Shown: positions 1 to 11,200 of the stretch, in pieces | Numbering within the stretch: position 1 is the first letter of the stretch | Layout of the letters: every line of letters starts with the position of its first letter | DNA from: Plakobranchus ocellatus | Lineage: Eukaryota; Mollusca; Gastropoda; Plakobranchidae | Reading direction: 5' to 3' | DNA length: 23,582 bases | NCBI GenBank assembly: GCA_019648995.1 | Contig: BLXT01002349.1 | Location: forward strand, 275,169 to 298,750 | Notes under the pieces: model-generated | Told to the model about the DNA's origin: nothing | Databases searched by the model: none | The model's input: the letters and a program-made list of their open reading frames with translations, nothing else | Translations under genes and position numbers: made by a program

Positions 1-149
1 ACATAATCTACATCTTGCAGTTGTGGCAAAATGCTTCACAGTGTAACAAGAAGTATGAACCAGCCTGTGCAATAATCAAAGTGTGAGCCCAATCTTATGG
101 AGATATGGATACTGGCGCTTTTCAAGTCTAGCGGATTATACTATAATAG

Positions 150-240
150 GGGGGGGGGGGGGGATAGTCAATCTAAAAAGGGCGTTCTCGGGCTTTTAGG
201 GTCCCAGTAACAGGGTTCAAACCCATGACAGACGGGTCCC
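150..240 (+). repeat. Possible tRNA-SINE fragment next to a poly(G) run
   Basis: A run of about 15 G (150-164) is followed by GGGTCCCAGTAACAGGGTTC and AAACCC. GGGTTCAAACCC has the form of a B box/T arm. No convincing A box is present, so this is at most a fragment. Confidence 0.3.
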
Positions 241-1497
241 TGCAGATTGCTATCTACTATCCTACTTATGATCCAAAGTCCAGTAGAGTTTTGTCGAACT
301 TTGGTGTGAAAAGCTATGCAGACAATACAGACTCGCTGGTTCAAACAGAAGAACAACTGAAAGAAAATTATAAACCAAACAATGAATTTATTAGTTTTGA
401 GTTCCACAGAATTTTTAATTCTACGTGTATCTTTTTTCTTTTCTTAGGAATGGCACATACACTGATGATAACAAGTCGGAGTGTTATATTACAATGAATT
501 AAAATACAATTCATAATGGAATTCCGTGATTTACACTAGCGCTTTTCACTTAAAAAAAACATAAAAATGAAAAAGCATGTACATGTAGTAAGATTGTAAT
601 ATAGATAATGAAAAAGAGAGAGAAATGGGAAATACGCCATGAATGTGAGAGGTTAGGTTAACTTATCTTTACAGTCTTTGACCAGTCTGCTTCTCTCATT
701 CACTCACATGCACACAAGCAAGCATGGATTTTTTTTGTTTTTGTTTTCTTTTTTCTTTTTTGTTTTCTTTAAACATTTTCCAGGCTATTCATTTCATAAA
801 CCACTGTGTCTAACTGGGTCTGACTTATGGCATACTTTCATTTGGGCAGTGGAATAGAGAGTGAACCATACCTCTTGCTCAGCCAGAGGTCATGACCTGC
901 ACTGCACTTGCTGAATTATACAGAATTCTTCAAATACAAAAGACTCTTACATGATTTCACTAACAGATATACTTACACCCACTGAAATGGGAAAAAAAAA
1001 GGAGAAAGACAATCTGAAACAGAGGAACTGCAATTAGCAGCCCAAAGCAAGTTGCTCCCCAAAAATATATTTTATTTTTAATTTCTCTTAGCTTAGCAAC
1101 TGGTCATAGAGGTGAAACATTGGATTTTCTCCCCCTTATCAAACTTGCCTTTGAGAATTCTCAAAATATGAGCTAAACCATTCACAGTCAAATCATGTTG
1201 AAATCTAGTCTGAATATGCAAGAAAATTTCAGAACATCATTTTCCTTTCTTTGAAAATCTAGTTGCTACCTTGACACATTTCGCACATCATGGGTCAGAG
1301 TTGCCATAGATCAGTATGAGAGACAAATATCTCTCTAATGAGCTCTTCAGAGACAAAATAATACTGGAGGTTTCATGCATTGCAAACGTAGCGGCAGCAT
1401 TTTTAAACTTCTAGACAAAATTTTAAACAAAATTTCTAAACTTTTCTCTGGGTAGAAACGAAATGGATATCCCTTCATAACAGTTTGACACACGCTC
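241..1497. other. No gene recognised
   Basis: AT-rich sequence with T-rich (730-770) and A-rich tracts. A short stop-free stretch at 225-497 has no protein-like composition. Confidence 0.6.
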
Positions 1498-2038
1498 TAA
1501 CAACCCACTTTACAAAACACACCCTTACAGTCCACTTCACAAAATACAAACACTTACAGCACATTTCACAAAACAGCCGTCCTCACAGCCCACTTCACAA
1601 AACATACAGCATTACAGCCCATTTTACAAATGACATGCCCTTACAGCCCATTTTACGAAAGACATCCCTTGCAGCCCACTTTACGAAACACACGTTCTTA
1701 CAGCCCATTTCACAAAACACACGCTTTTGCAAGCTACAGCCCACTTTACAAAAGACAAGCCGTTACAAAAACACGCCATTGCTACAGCCTTTATAGCAAA
1801 TTCACAAAACACATACCCTTATAGCCCACTTCACAAAACACATGGCCTTACAACCCACTTTACAAAAGGCATGCCCCTACAGCCCACTTCACAAAATACA
1901 CATCTTTATGGCCCACTTCACAAAACTCACACCTTTATAGTCCACTTCACAAAAAAATACACACCCTTACGTCCCAGTTCACAAAACTCACACCTTTATA
2001 GCCCCTAGCCCACTTCACAAAAGACACACCCTTACTAA
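1498..2038. repeat. Minisatellite, 28-29 bp unit, about 18 copies
   Basis: The unit reads about CCCTTACAGCCCACTTCACA plus AAACACA, repeated with substitutions and occasional truncated units from 1498 to 2038. Because the period is close to but not exactly a multiple of three, stop-free frames appear on the plus strand (1485-1796, 1727-2008) without being genes. There is no sign of a transposon around it. Confidence 0.88.
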
Positions 2039-3216
2039 AATACATACCCTTATACATAGACATACACCTGAAAACATTCATTTTATAGTGTTTGAAATGG
2101 ATTCGTACACATAGCCATCTAGATCTCCAGCAAAACAAAAAAAGCACATTTGAAACAATGCCTAAGACAACAGAGGAAAAATAACTAAAGACTTATATAG
2201 TTGGTGTCAGATGCCAAAAGTCTGGTTTGGGCATGTTAGAGTTGAGGAAAAAAATCTCTTTATTATTCAAACAACATGGTCAGTCCACATTAGAGCCAGA
2301 TTACGAACAGTTTCAACTGACAAAACTGCCGTTCATTTTGACTGGGATGAATATGCACGTTTTTTTTTTAACTCACCAAGCCCAAATGTACTTTTTAAGC
2401 CCGATATTCAATAATTGTATTTGACTTAATACAATTAGAAAGACCATGTAAACAAAGTCTCAATTTTCATATGTTTGTGTCTTTTATTTCAATATATTTG
2501 AATACTAAAATCATGAAGCAAAGACAAACCAATCTGTTGCATTTTCTAACTCTAAGAAAAAAATTGTTACAAACTCAATCGGGGTAGCCTATTTGAGGGA
2601 AACACACACTGCATCAAAATGCCTAACTTGCGATGAAATGTTGACATTTTTGACTAAACAACATTTTCATCAACTGATTCAGATATTAAAACCTGGTTAT
2701 TACTTTTATTTTTTTTCAATTTACAACTATTGTTGGCACATATTGGAGAGTGGTTTGAAAAGTAGGAGAAGGTAAAAAAACAAAAACAAAGTTTAGAAAT
2801 GAAAAGACAATCATTGTTTTAAGAAATATCAAACAAAAAAAAATCCTTAGTCCCTAATGACTAACAATAATATAATTATTCATTAAAATTTAAACAGTTA
2901 CCTGGAGGTTGTCATCATAATTATTTTGTAAAGTTTTCCTGCTAGCATTAGTTGAAAAAAATGTAACCGCATCTGTGCATAGACCTTGCTGTTATGTCTG
3001 CAAGGGTGTAAAAAGCAATGCTTTACTTTTTTTACAAAATCGATTTTGGATGCATCCTTATTCATTGTGTAAAATAGTTAAATAACTTTAGAACATAGCT
3101 ACAACAATTGCAAAATCACTAAAAAAAAAAAGTGGTCATCCATCAACACCACAAAGTAAAGAGGCAAAGACTTACTTTTTTCACCTGAATTTACAGCTAC
3201 CATACAACTTCATAAA
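2039..3216. other. No gene recognised
   Basis: AT-rich with many A and T homopolymers. Short ORFs at 2211-2424 and 2593-2775 look random, with no conserved motif or splice context. Confidence 0.6.
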
Positions 3217-3459
3217 TTGTACCTCACAGATACTCATTTGCCTTTTCGCAGATTTAATTGTGGTTCTTGCATCCCAAACGTAATGAATAAAAGTGAAAAA
3301 CTTTCGGGTCTATTCTTTAGTAATTCTTCATCTTCAATCCTAGAATTTCAAAGTACCCAAAAAAGGCCAGTAGGTATTGAAAGCAAACAAACCGTTGATG
3401 TTGAGGACATTAAAGTATTTCAAAACAGAACAAAATGTCATCCTTTTAATTCAGTATAG
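3217..3459 (+). CDS. Unrecognised open reading frame, possible exon
   Basis: An 80-codon frame ends in TAG and includes stretches with ordinary protein composition (KRPVGIESKQTVDVEDIKVF). An acceptor-like TTGCCTTTTCGCAG lies at 3239-3252, so the true coding part, if any, could start there. No domain is recognised, no partner exon was found, and no signal peptide is present. In such AT-rich DNA a frame this long can arise by chance, so it is listed as a weak candidate. Confidence 0.2.
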   Translation: MYLTDTHLPFRRFNCGSCIPNVMNKSEKLSGLFFSNSSSSILEFQSTQKRPVGIESKQTVDVEDIKVFQNRTKCHPFNSV

Positions 3460-4027
3460 AAATGACCTGTTTATTATGCTACTTTATAAACGAAAAAAAA
3501 AAATCAGTTTATAATGCAAATGTCCATGATTTGTCTGCTCCATAATTGTTAATAACAGCTGAGTGCCTTTGATTCATTCATTCATTTATTTATATGTAAC
3601 TATTATGAATATGTAACGCAATGATCATTGAAATAAATCAAAATATAAAATAAGGATGAAATTTCAAAATGCAAACAGTTTTGCTTTGCTTCTATGTTCC
3701 ACAATACTGGAATATATAAATGTAGGATATAAAAGCTATTTGACCATGATTTATCAAACAGAAAAAAAAATTAACATAAACTTTGTGTAGCATAGATTTG
3801 GAGGCCATGGAACAAAATCATTGTTGAAAAACGTAGGATATCACTTATTTGAAATATAAAAATGAATTGGGAATGTTGTTCACCTAAAATAACTTGCATT
3901 TATTAATTTTTCTTTCAGCAAGCAAATAATCACAATAGTCAAATAAATATTGCATTTTTGGTAAAATTAAAAAGAAAAAAAAGGAATATAAAATTTATTG
4001 CGAACTTAAAATACTGGTATGTGTTTG
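3460..4027. other. No gene recognised
   Basis: AT-rich sequence with ATTC/ATTT simple stretches around 3573-3595. No coding signal. Confidence 0.6.
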
Positions 4028-4157
4028 TAGAAGACAGTTCCGGTACTTGTCCATATCTCTCCCACAAAGGAACTCGCCTTCATCCTAGGATGGCATGAGC
4101 AGTATTCACACCTGGGACCTAGGGGTCTAAGGCAAGACTGTTACCCCTATGCCCCTA
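4028..4157 (-). repeat. tRNA-derived SINE
   Basis: The minus strand begins GGGGCATAGGGGTAACAGTC, then TTGCCT, an A-box-like region. About 30 bp later comes CCCAGGTGTGAATAC, a decayed B box in place of the usual GGTTCGAATCC. A non-tRNA body follows, containing GGATGAAGGCGAG and ending near a pyrimidine-rich tail. The order and spacing are those of a tRNA-related SINE head. It is too diverged to be a tRNA gene. Confidence 0.55.
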
Positions 4158-5729
4158 AAAAAACTTATGATTTCATTCATCACCTCAGTGCAATATTTTT
4201 ATAAGATTGTTCCCTGCTTCGCTTTCATCTAAGTAAAAGAAAACAATGAAATACTTTTATGGCCATTAGATGAGACATCAAGAAATAAAGCTGTGGGCTT
4301 CTGTGATCTGAGATGGGCATAAAATGCTGGGAGATCTTACTGCTGCTTTTACAATGATAAAGATTGTATTGTTAGTCTGCATGTCATAGAAACAACCACA
4401 TATTCCTGAACAAACTGCTGAAAAATATAACAAAATCACTTTTTTAAGGTGGGGGGATGGATATCTCCAACAAAACGTGTGATGTACTTGGCCACCAGAC
4501 TTCTGTAGCCAAATGAAGTTCAGTAAACCAAACACGAAAAGCCACTTACTAATACTGCACTTCAATTGGCTTTAGGATACTCTACATCCACCAAGTTTAC
4601 ATTTGTTACACCTGTGCTAGAGTTATGCATTCCTTCTGTCTGAATGTTATCAAATCCCATTAGTTCTTCAAACAAAAAAAGGAATCATTATACACTTTTC
4701 CAAAGACAAGACTTGAGACTTGATTGAGCTTTTTTATAAGATCATAAATATCTACCTTTATAAATAGTTTACAACGACAGAAATAGCTTTTTGCTTGTTT
4801 TTAAAGTTTGAAATACACTAATGCACAAAGGCTTTTTCTTACAGTGAGTTCTCACCAGTTCCAAGCAATTTGTTTCTTCACAAAGCCCAAAACGACATCA
4901 CCATTTAAGGTCACAACCATCTAATCTCAATAATCCTTGCAAACATTTTTAAGCTCGGTGATAGACATAAATGATAAAGAACAGGTGTGTTACAGCCTAT
5001 AGTTTGATCATGTGTTTGAGAAAAGCATTATCTCAACAAGTTATAGCTCACATTTAAGATAGAAGTTTTCAAAAAAGAGAAGCAAAGAGATGCATTAGAC
5101 AGAGAAAAAAAATTGTGATCGAAAGAGTTTCAGGGAGGAGAAACAAAAGAGAAGGAACGATGACTCATATTTGACATGGCTTTGTAAAAGTACTGAAATT
5201 CTTACCAAGTACCATCTTCAATGGTTTTTCTGAGTTACACTACACACTTTATAAAATTAAATGGATTTGAATAACATAACATAAGTTCAATAGTCTATCA
5301 CTCAGAGTTGGAGCTTGTGACTGAATATGGCAGGGGTAGGCAGATAGGTGTACATTTTGATTATAATCTGTGCAATCGTCAATGATTGCCATTAGAATAA
5401 GAGTCTAGAATTGGAATCTAGAATTAGAGTTAGACTTTGTTGTTCTTGAGACAGTGCATGAGAGGTGCAGATGGGTATCATTTTCATTTTTTTATTCAAA
5501 AGTTAACGGATATTCCTTTGTGAAAATCATAGGTTTAATGATGGCTGATGTAGTGTGAATATACCGTACTTACAGTAGAAATGAAGAAGGGGTGGGTGTA
5601 GTTAGCCATTGTGTAGGATAATTGTTGCCAGTTATTGAAATTGTCTGATGAAGCAGGCCATACAGGTGCAACGACATGTGTAGTCTGCTAAATTTCTTAT
5701 CAATTCCTAGCTGTTTTTGACGTAACCAG
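4158..5729. other. No gene recognised
   Basis: A minus-strand frame at 4278-4565 has no recognisable domain and a random look. A small TCTAGAATT duplication lies at 5403-5427. A CTGATGAAGC motif at 5646 is discussed among the rejected items. Confidence 0.55.
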
Positions 5730-5896
5730 AAGGCAAATATTTCGATGGATCGGTATTCATCATGTCAATGAGTTCACAAAAGAGAAGTAGTCTTAAAGAC
5801 ACAAAGAAGGATTTGGCTCGAGAAAATGGATCAGTTCAACGAATTCAAGATTTTGAGGAATCCATGTTCAACCATATGAAGTTCAACTGTAAATAA
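5730..5896 (+). CDS. Possible terminal coding exon of an unknown plus-strand gene
   Basis: After an acceptor-like CTAGCTGTTTTTGACGTAACCAG (5707-5729) one frame is open for 54 codons to TAA at 5894-5896. It includes GKYFDGSVFIMSMSSQKRSS and a charged tail, VQRIQDFEESMFNHMKFNCK. From the first ATG (5762) it is 44 residues. AATAAA overlaps the stop (5892-5897). Codon content is more protein-like than that of the surrounding DNA. If real, it is the 3' end of a gene convergent with TMEM168. No upstream exon or family was recognised. It could also be a retroposed fragment or chance. Confidence 0.3.
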
Positions 5897-5897
5897 A
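5892..5897 (+). terminator. Candidate poly(A) signal AATAAA overlapping the stop codon
   Basis: AATAAA directly at the TAA of the exon-like ORF, followed by an AT-rich tract. It is meaningful only if that exon is transcribed. Confidence 0.25.
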
Positions 5898-7029
5898 TAT
5901 TTTTATATATATATAAAGCAAACATTTAAATCATACAGTATAAAAAGGCTTCAAACACAATAAAAAGATAGAAAGATCGAATATACAATAGGCTTTTTGG
6001 GTACCAGATCTTTTTCTGGAGGTTATATAAAATATTCCTAAGCTACAGACGTCATACTGTATTTTAACCAGTCCTTACAAAATGAAAAAAATGTATGTGG
6101 TGGGGAAGGAGAGGGGCACAAAATAATAATATATCATTAAGTCGTCACATTCACAAGAATGTTAATATGAAATACATACAATCTATACCTGCCAACAAGG
6201 CATAACACAATGGAACTAATAATACAACATACGGAATGTTGAGCTTATATTGCAATTGTTGCACACAAATGTGACGCAACCAGAGATAAATCAATTACAT
6301 CACTCAAAAAAAAAAAAATTTAAATTAAGAACTAGCTTTGCATCAAAAAGGCAAAAAAAATATAATTTTCAAACTCACTCATCTTTTGACAGGCTAGGGA
6401 TAGAGACATTACACCTGGTTTGTTCTCTACCTCATCTCAAGTGAAAAATATAAGCTTATATGCCACGCTCATGACTAAATAAGTTCAAAGTGCAACTTTG
6501 GCTCAGTTTGCCTCACACATCCACATCATCATTTCTCTGACTGATGTTAGAATATATTGCAGCTGGTTAAAAAAAGTATAACTAATTTCACATAAAATAT
6601 ATTTCATAAGTTTACAAAATGAAACATCAATTGTCAAAGTGCATATTGTGATATAAAAATTGTGAAAAAGCTAAGACAATTTTATTCCACCATCAAATAA
6701 TGCTACTACAAAAAAAAATTTACTAAATATCTTTCATAAAAACTCTGACTGTAACAGACCTTTCTTCAGGCTATTCTTTGCGGCCTAGATTGATTAAGAG
6801 CAAAACTAGAAAGATTTCATTCAATTTGGCATGAAAAATTAAAACCCTTTCTCATGCCTATGTTAGATAGCAAGAATAAACTTGATTTGCAAAAATTTAG
6901 AAGGGCACACAATGAAAGACAAATTCTCAAGTTTAAGATCATCTTGAAAAAAAATTATTTTAAAAAAAACTCTAAGGGTTAAGAGTTAAAAGAATTCCAA
7001 TGTCCAACAAACCTCAGAATCATCAGAGT
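5898..7029. other. No gene recognised
   Basis: AT-rich spacer between the candidate plus-strand exon and the TMEM168 3' end. No repeat or coding signal beyond homopolymer A runs. Confidence 0.6.
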
Positions 7030-7035
7030 TTTATT
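7030..7035 (-). terminator. Candidate TMEM168 polyadenylation signal AATAAA
   Basis: The minus strand reads AATAAA here, about 735 nt after the stop codon. A GT-rich stretch (GGTTTGTTGG) follows about 20 nt later, as expected for a downstream element. Other weak variants such as TATAAA occur nearer the stop, so the 3' end is not certain. Confidence 0.4.
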
Positions 7036-7770
7036 GTCAGATGAATTTCACGGACACACCGATTCACTGTGCATAAAGATACACAAAAGAAAACAAAATT
7101 ACCTCCAAAAATTTTTTATGGACACCTTCCCATTTACAACTCCAATAATGGATGAACGGTAATACAATGAAAGTCTCCATGCCAATGGGCAGATAAAAAA
7201 AACAAAAGAAACAAAAATTTTGCGCATACTTCAATCAAGTTTCTTTTCCCAATGAAGATGAGATAGTCTACAAAATTCAGAATGTCAGTTGAATAGTTTT
7301 CTTGGTGCCTTTCATTTCTTTTCTTTGTTCTTGCTAATGAAACATTTTGTTTACAAACTCAGACATATAAAACTGCGCAACAGTCAGAGGTTGAGTGATA
7401 TACACATAGTCAAGACTAAATTATGGTTATTATAGGTCTACTAAGTGTAGATAATACTTCTCAGGTCCAATGCAATGGCATTTCCCACCTAATGCTAAGT
7501 TAACATTTACCCACAAAGGAAAAATCTGAGGTGAGGAAAAAAAAATTATGAATATGAGATTTTCTTTCCAATAGGAGGGCTTTCTCTTTCACTTGAAGAT
7601 AATCTGAATAAAATTTGAGCTGGGTAAATTGTAAAGTCCAATTTCTGGCATTCATGTAAACGAGACTAGCAAAATTATTTATAAAGTTCTCTTTTTGCTA
7701 TGATAAGAAACACTGTCAAACTTTGACCTCTTACTCAAGTTTTTCTTCCTCTATCATGGGTCATCTAATC
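7036..7770 (-). other. Presumed TMEM168 3' UTR
   Basis: This AT-rich stretch lies between the stop codon and the candidate poly(A) signal. I see no ORF, repeat or structured element in it. It is assigned only by position. Confidence 0.4.
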
Positions 7771-8239
7771 TCAAGTGTTGATGAGCTGAAGGCCGTGGCC
7801 TGTGTCCAGTTGTCGTGGGGGCAGACAAGACATCTGCAGCCACCTAAGCCAACGCACTATACACCCACTACATCCCAGACATGGGATTGGACCTCCCAGA
7901 CTACCAGCTGTGCTCTCTGGTAAGTTCAGGCACTTGAGCAGAGGGGACATAATGCGTGGGAATGTTGCTCGCCAATACTCGCCAACCTCCTGGGGTCCCG
8001 GCTGGTGGAAGCTGAAGTTTGACCAAGATCGTGAGACTCTGTACATGGCACGGAGGGGCCTCTGTTTGGATGACCAGTCCAGTCCAACAATCTCTTGTTC
8101 TGTAAGAGGTTTGGCTGCCCCCAACCTGTTGCTGTCTTGCTTCTTGTGATCACAATTGTTAAAACGCACATATGCTTGGGTAAAGGAACCAACCCAGCAT
8201 CTTTCCCCTGCCTCAGCCGATTCTGGCCGTGAGATATAT
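7771..8239 (-). CDS. TMEM168: TMEM168 last coding exon, to the stop codon
   Basis: The acceptor ATCATGTCCCAG| lies just above 8239. The two-base AG from the previous exon plus A gives Arg593, then YISRPESAEAGERCWVGS. A rival acceptor near 8275 gives the wrong frame and was rejected. The exon encodes residues 593-748, including RVSRSWSNFSFHQPG, EYWRATFPRIMSPL, a Cys/Trp-rich segment (CLGCSGCIVRWLRWLQMSC) and the C-terminal LDTGHGLQLINT. The stop TGA is at 7773-7771. The exon is visibly richer in GC than its surroundings. Confidence 0.93.
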
Positions 8240-11200
8240 CTGGGACATGATAAGATAAGGGTGCCCCATTTGATATACTGATTTTGCTAGTCATGTAATT
8301 ATCAGGGATGCCAGTGGCCTCTTACAAAAAAGCAAGAAACTTGCATAGTAATAAAGAGTTTTCTCAAAGCTATAGTTAAAGTATAATTGACTTATTAATA
8401 ATAAAAAAAAAGGCAAAAAGTCGGAAATCCTGTTTAAATAGGAATACTGGCATCCCTGAATTATATGTTGCATACTACCCCAACAAGGGATGATTTGTTT
8501 TTGTTTAATAAAAATAAGTTTTGTCATATTTCAATGAATCATGTCCTGAATAATTTGTTTATAAGTATATTGCACAAAGAGAGAAGAAAATTGAGAAAGA
8601 ACGATTTTGAACACATTTTTTAAAAGTTGACACCCGGTTACCCAAAACTTTCTAATTTTCTTGTTTCCAAAAAAAAACTATCCTATTTTTGATTCAAAAT
8701 TTAAAACCAGAATTATCCTAAATTAGAGCCTAAAGTCCTCACCTGCAGGTTTGAACAGCAAGGAAACTTTCCTTGACAGATGCTGCCATGTGTGCCCACT
8801 TAAAGGAGCTTTCTGTGTCCAGTACCAAGATCAGTCGTGAGCCTGAGTTCTTGTCTTGTTCTTGCCACCAGCTCAGTAGCATTGATAATGACAGACTTTT
8901 ATTGTCTGGGAAGGTCATAAACATTAAAAACTTAAAGTATGGTAAACACTAAACCTAGAAAGAAATTTATATCAAAATATTGATTACAGTTAAACTGACA
9001 TTAAATTTCATTCCATCACAAGATATTCTTCTCTTTAGACGCATATCTTTCCAAATCAAGTATTTCAAAAGGTATTCAAAATTCAAACTAACCAGAATAT
9101 AACCCATCCTTTGGATATCTTTCCATAGTACAATTTTGAAAGAAATAGAAAAAAGAGATAGCACAACAACAATAAGTGCTATTCATAGTTTTTTTTTTTT
9201 TTTATTGTAAAAATGTGAAATACGCTTTAACCAACGGGTAAAGAATCAGAAGTTAGACTGTTTGAGGCACAAAAAAACTGGAATCTTGCAATTCAATATG
9301 AAACAGTTTTAACATGTTTCTAAGAAGCAAGGACGATCACAAACAAATCATTTGAAAGAAAAAAAAAACTTGAATGGTGACATACAATGTGTGAGTATTA
9401 AGATACATAGCTTATGTTGTAAAAACATCTGTCATAGAAAGAATGGCATTAAAATCAGGAATAAAAAAAGTAAGACTAACCATTTCAGAGAAAAATAACT
9501 TCTAAACTTTTTTATATGTCTATGAGAACTGGTGGGGTGAGAGGTAGGCATGAACCTCAGTGAAAAATGCACATAGGTATATAGCTGAAGACAAGAGAAA
9601 CCATGGACAAGCTCATTCAGATCTATTAAAAGACATTAAGAAAACAAAGAAAATCATTCTGTGCACTGCATCTGATGATGATAACAACTGTAAACTATAA
9701 TACCATAAATTCTTGTCCATTAAATGTTGAAAAATTAGATATAAATTTGTCCCAAGAGCAAAGCAATCCTTATGAGGGGGATATAGAAGAGAATACTGTC
9801 AACAGAAAAGCATTCAAATAGATTTTTTTCTTCATTCAAACCCATTTAAATGACCACTGTGATATCCTTGGCATAGAATAAACAAAGCCCTATCCAGTTT
9901 TCACAACTGCAAAACACACAGAAGGAATTTATCAAATTACATAAACGATTTAAATAACTCTTAAGTAGGAATTGTGACTATTTTGACCTAGTCTTACGAC
10001 AAAAATGCAGTTGTAAAATATTAGATTTTCACACTTCTTTATACCGAAATTTCAAAAACAAATGTGAGAATACCGATAAAATCTCAGTGGGGGGAATATA
10101 CCAGCTCTAAACGCAGCCTACGAAAAATAGTTCTTGTAAATAAGCAGGGCCATAAATATTTCACACAGCCTATAAAAAAGCTTTATTGTAAATACGCCGG
10201 GCCACAAATATTTCAACATGCAACTCCTTTTGAACTATGGCAGGATAAATGATTGTTTTCTTAATTTCTAATTTTAAAAACATAAAGGAACATTCTTGAA
10301 TTCTCAAACTTGTGGTTTTTTAACTTCACTCACTTGAGATCAGAAGCATGTGAAATAAAAATTGAAATCTGAAACTTTTCATCATATCTCTCTATCATCT
10401 AAGAACAATAACATGTCATAAAGATTACAGATGAGCAAAAGACTGAAAAGAAGTGACTTAATGAAAAAAAAGATAATTATATTACAAAATGTTCACAACT
10501 CAAAGAGAGAAAGTTTGGCCAAAAGCAAAACAAAAAAGAGATATTCTAAAGAAAAATTTTCAGATTATTTGTCATACTCTTATGGCATGCCAAAGTGATT
10601 CAAAAAATATTTTACGATAATTTTCTTCCCGCACAAAAATTAAAACATCAAAACACATTGAAATTTCTGTCGGCCAAATTTTAAAAAATATTTCGGAATC
10701 AACACGCAGGGTATAAGACAATACTCGAGTTTAACATGAATGAATGCTTACCTGAGAGAGCCCAGTCTCCAGAATCATAGACATCACCGCTATAGTAGAG
10801 CAGGTAGGTGTCAAACCTTGGTCCATCAGCTGTACAGCGGTCAAAGAATGCTCTCAGCTGATTAAAAATACAAAAACATATACAGGTTGCACTTTATAAC
10901 AGATTTACAATACAAAGTACACTATAAAATAAGAATTTGTAAATCATGGTTTGTTCTTCTGGAAAACACATAGAATGTCTTAATAATGAATCCACTACGA
11001 TATGGTTTTGTGAAAATTGCCACAAAATGGGATGCTTTGAGACAGGCTCAAGTGTTATCAATAATGGTGCAGTTTTCATATCTACAATACTTAACAAGTG
11101 TATTTGAATATATCATTTCCAGGAGTCAGGCAGTATTTCAAATCATTTGCAGCTATAGGTTGTTCTATCCACTATCCTATTTTTATTCAGCAAAATTTTT

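Noticed and set aside
1485..2008. Overlapping ORFs reading His/Thr/Pro-rich repeats
   Set aside because: They are by-products of a stop-free minisatellite unit. The frames overlap one another and have no start context or splice structure.
4085..4157. A functional tRNA gene
   Set aside because: The B box is decayed, no cloverleaf can be formed and no anticodon arm is recognisable.
4278..4565. 95-codon minus-strand ORF with an apparent signal-peptide-like start
   Set aside because: The frame has random composition after the first 25 codons, no splice or poly(A) context and no recognisable family.
5630..5690. CTGATGAAGC...GCAACGAC resembling a hammerhead ribozyme core or a Penelope-like element end
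   Set aside because: The essential GAAA of the hammerhead is absent and stem II does not pair well, so the match is only to CTGATGA.
7723..8149. Plus-strand ORFs opposite the last TMEM168 exon
   Set aside because: They are antisense shadows of a conserved, GC-richer exon whose minus-strand frame matches the family.
7926..8294. 122-codon minus-strand ORF overlapping the last TMEM168 exon
   Set aside because: It uses the wrong frame. Only the frame entering from the acceptor at 8239 matches TMEM168 and keeps phase with the previous exon.
10064..10252. 62-codon plus-strand ORF across the 52-bp tandem repeat
   Set aside because: The repeat unit is not a multiple of three and the ORF lies within a TMEM168 intron on the opposite strand.
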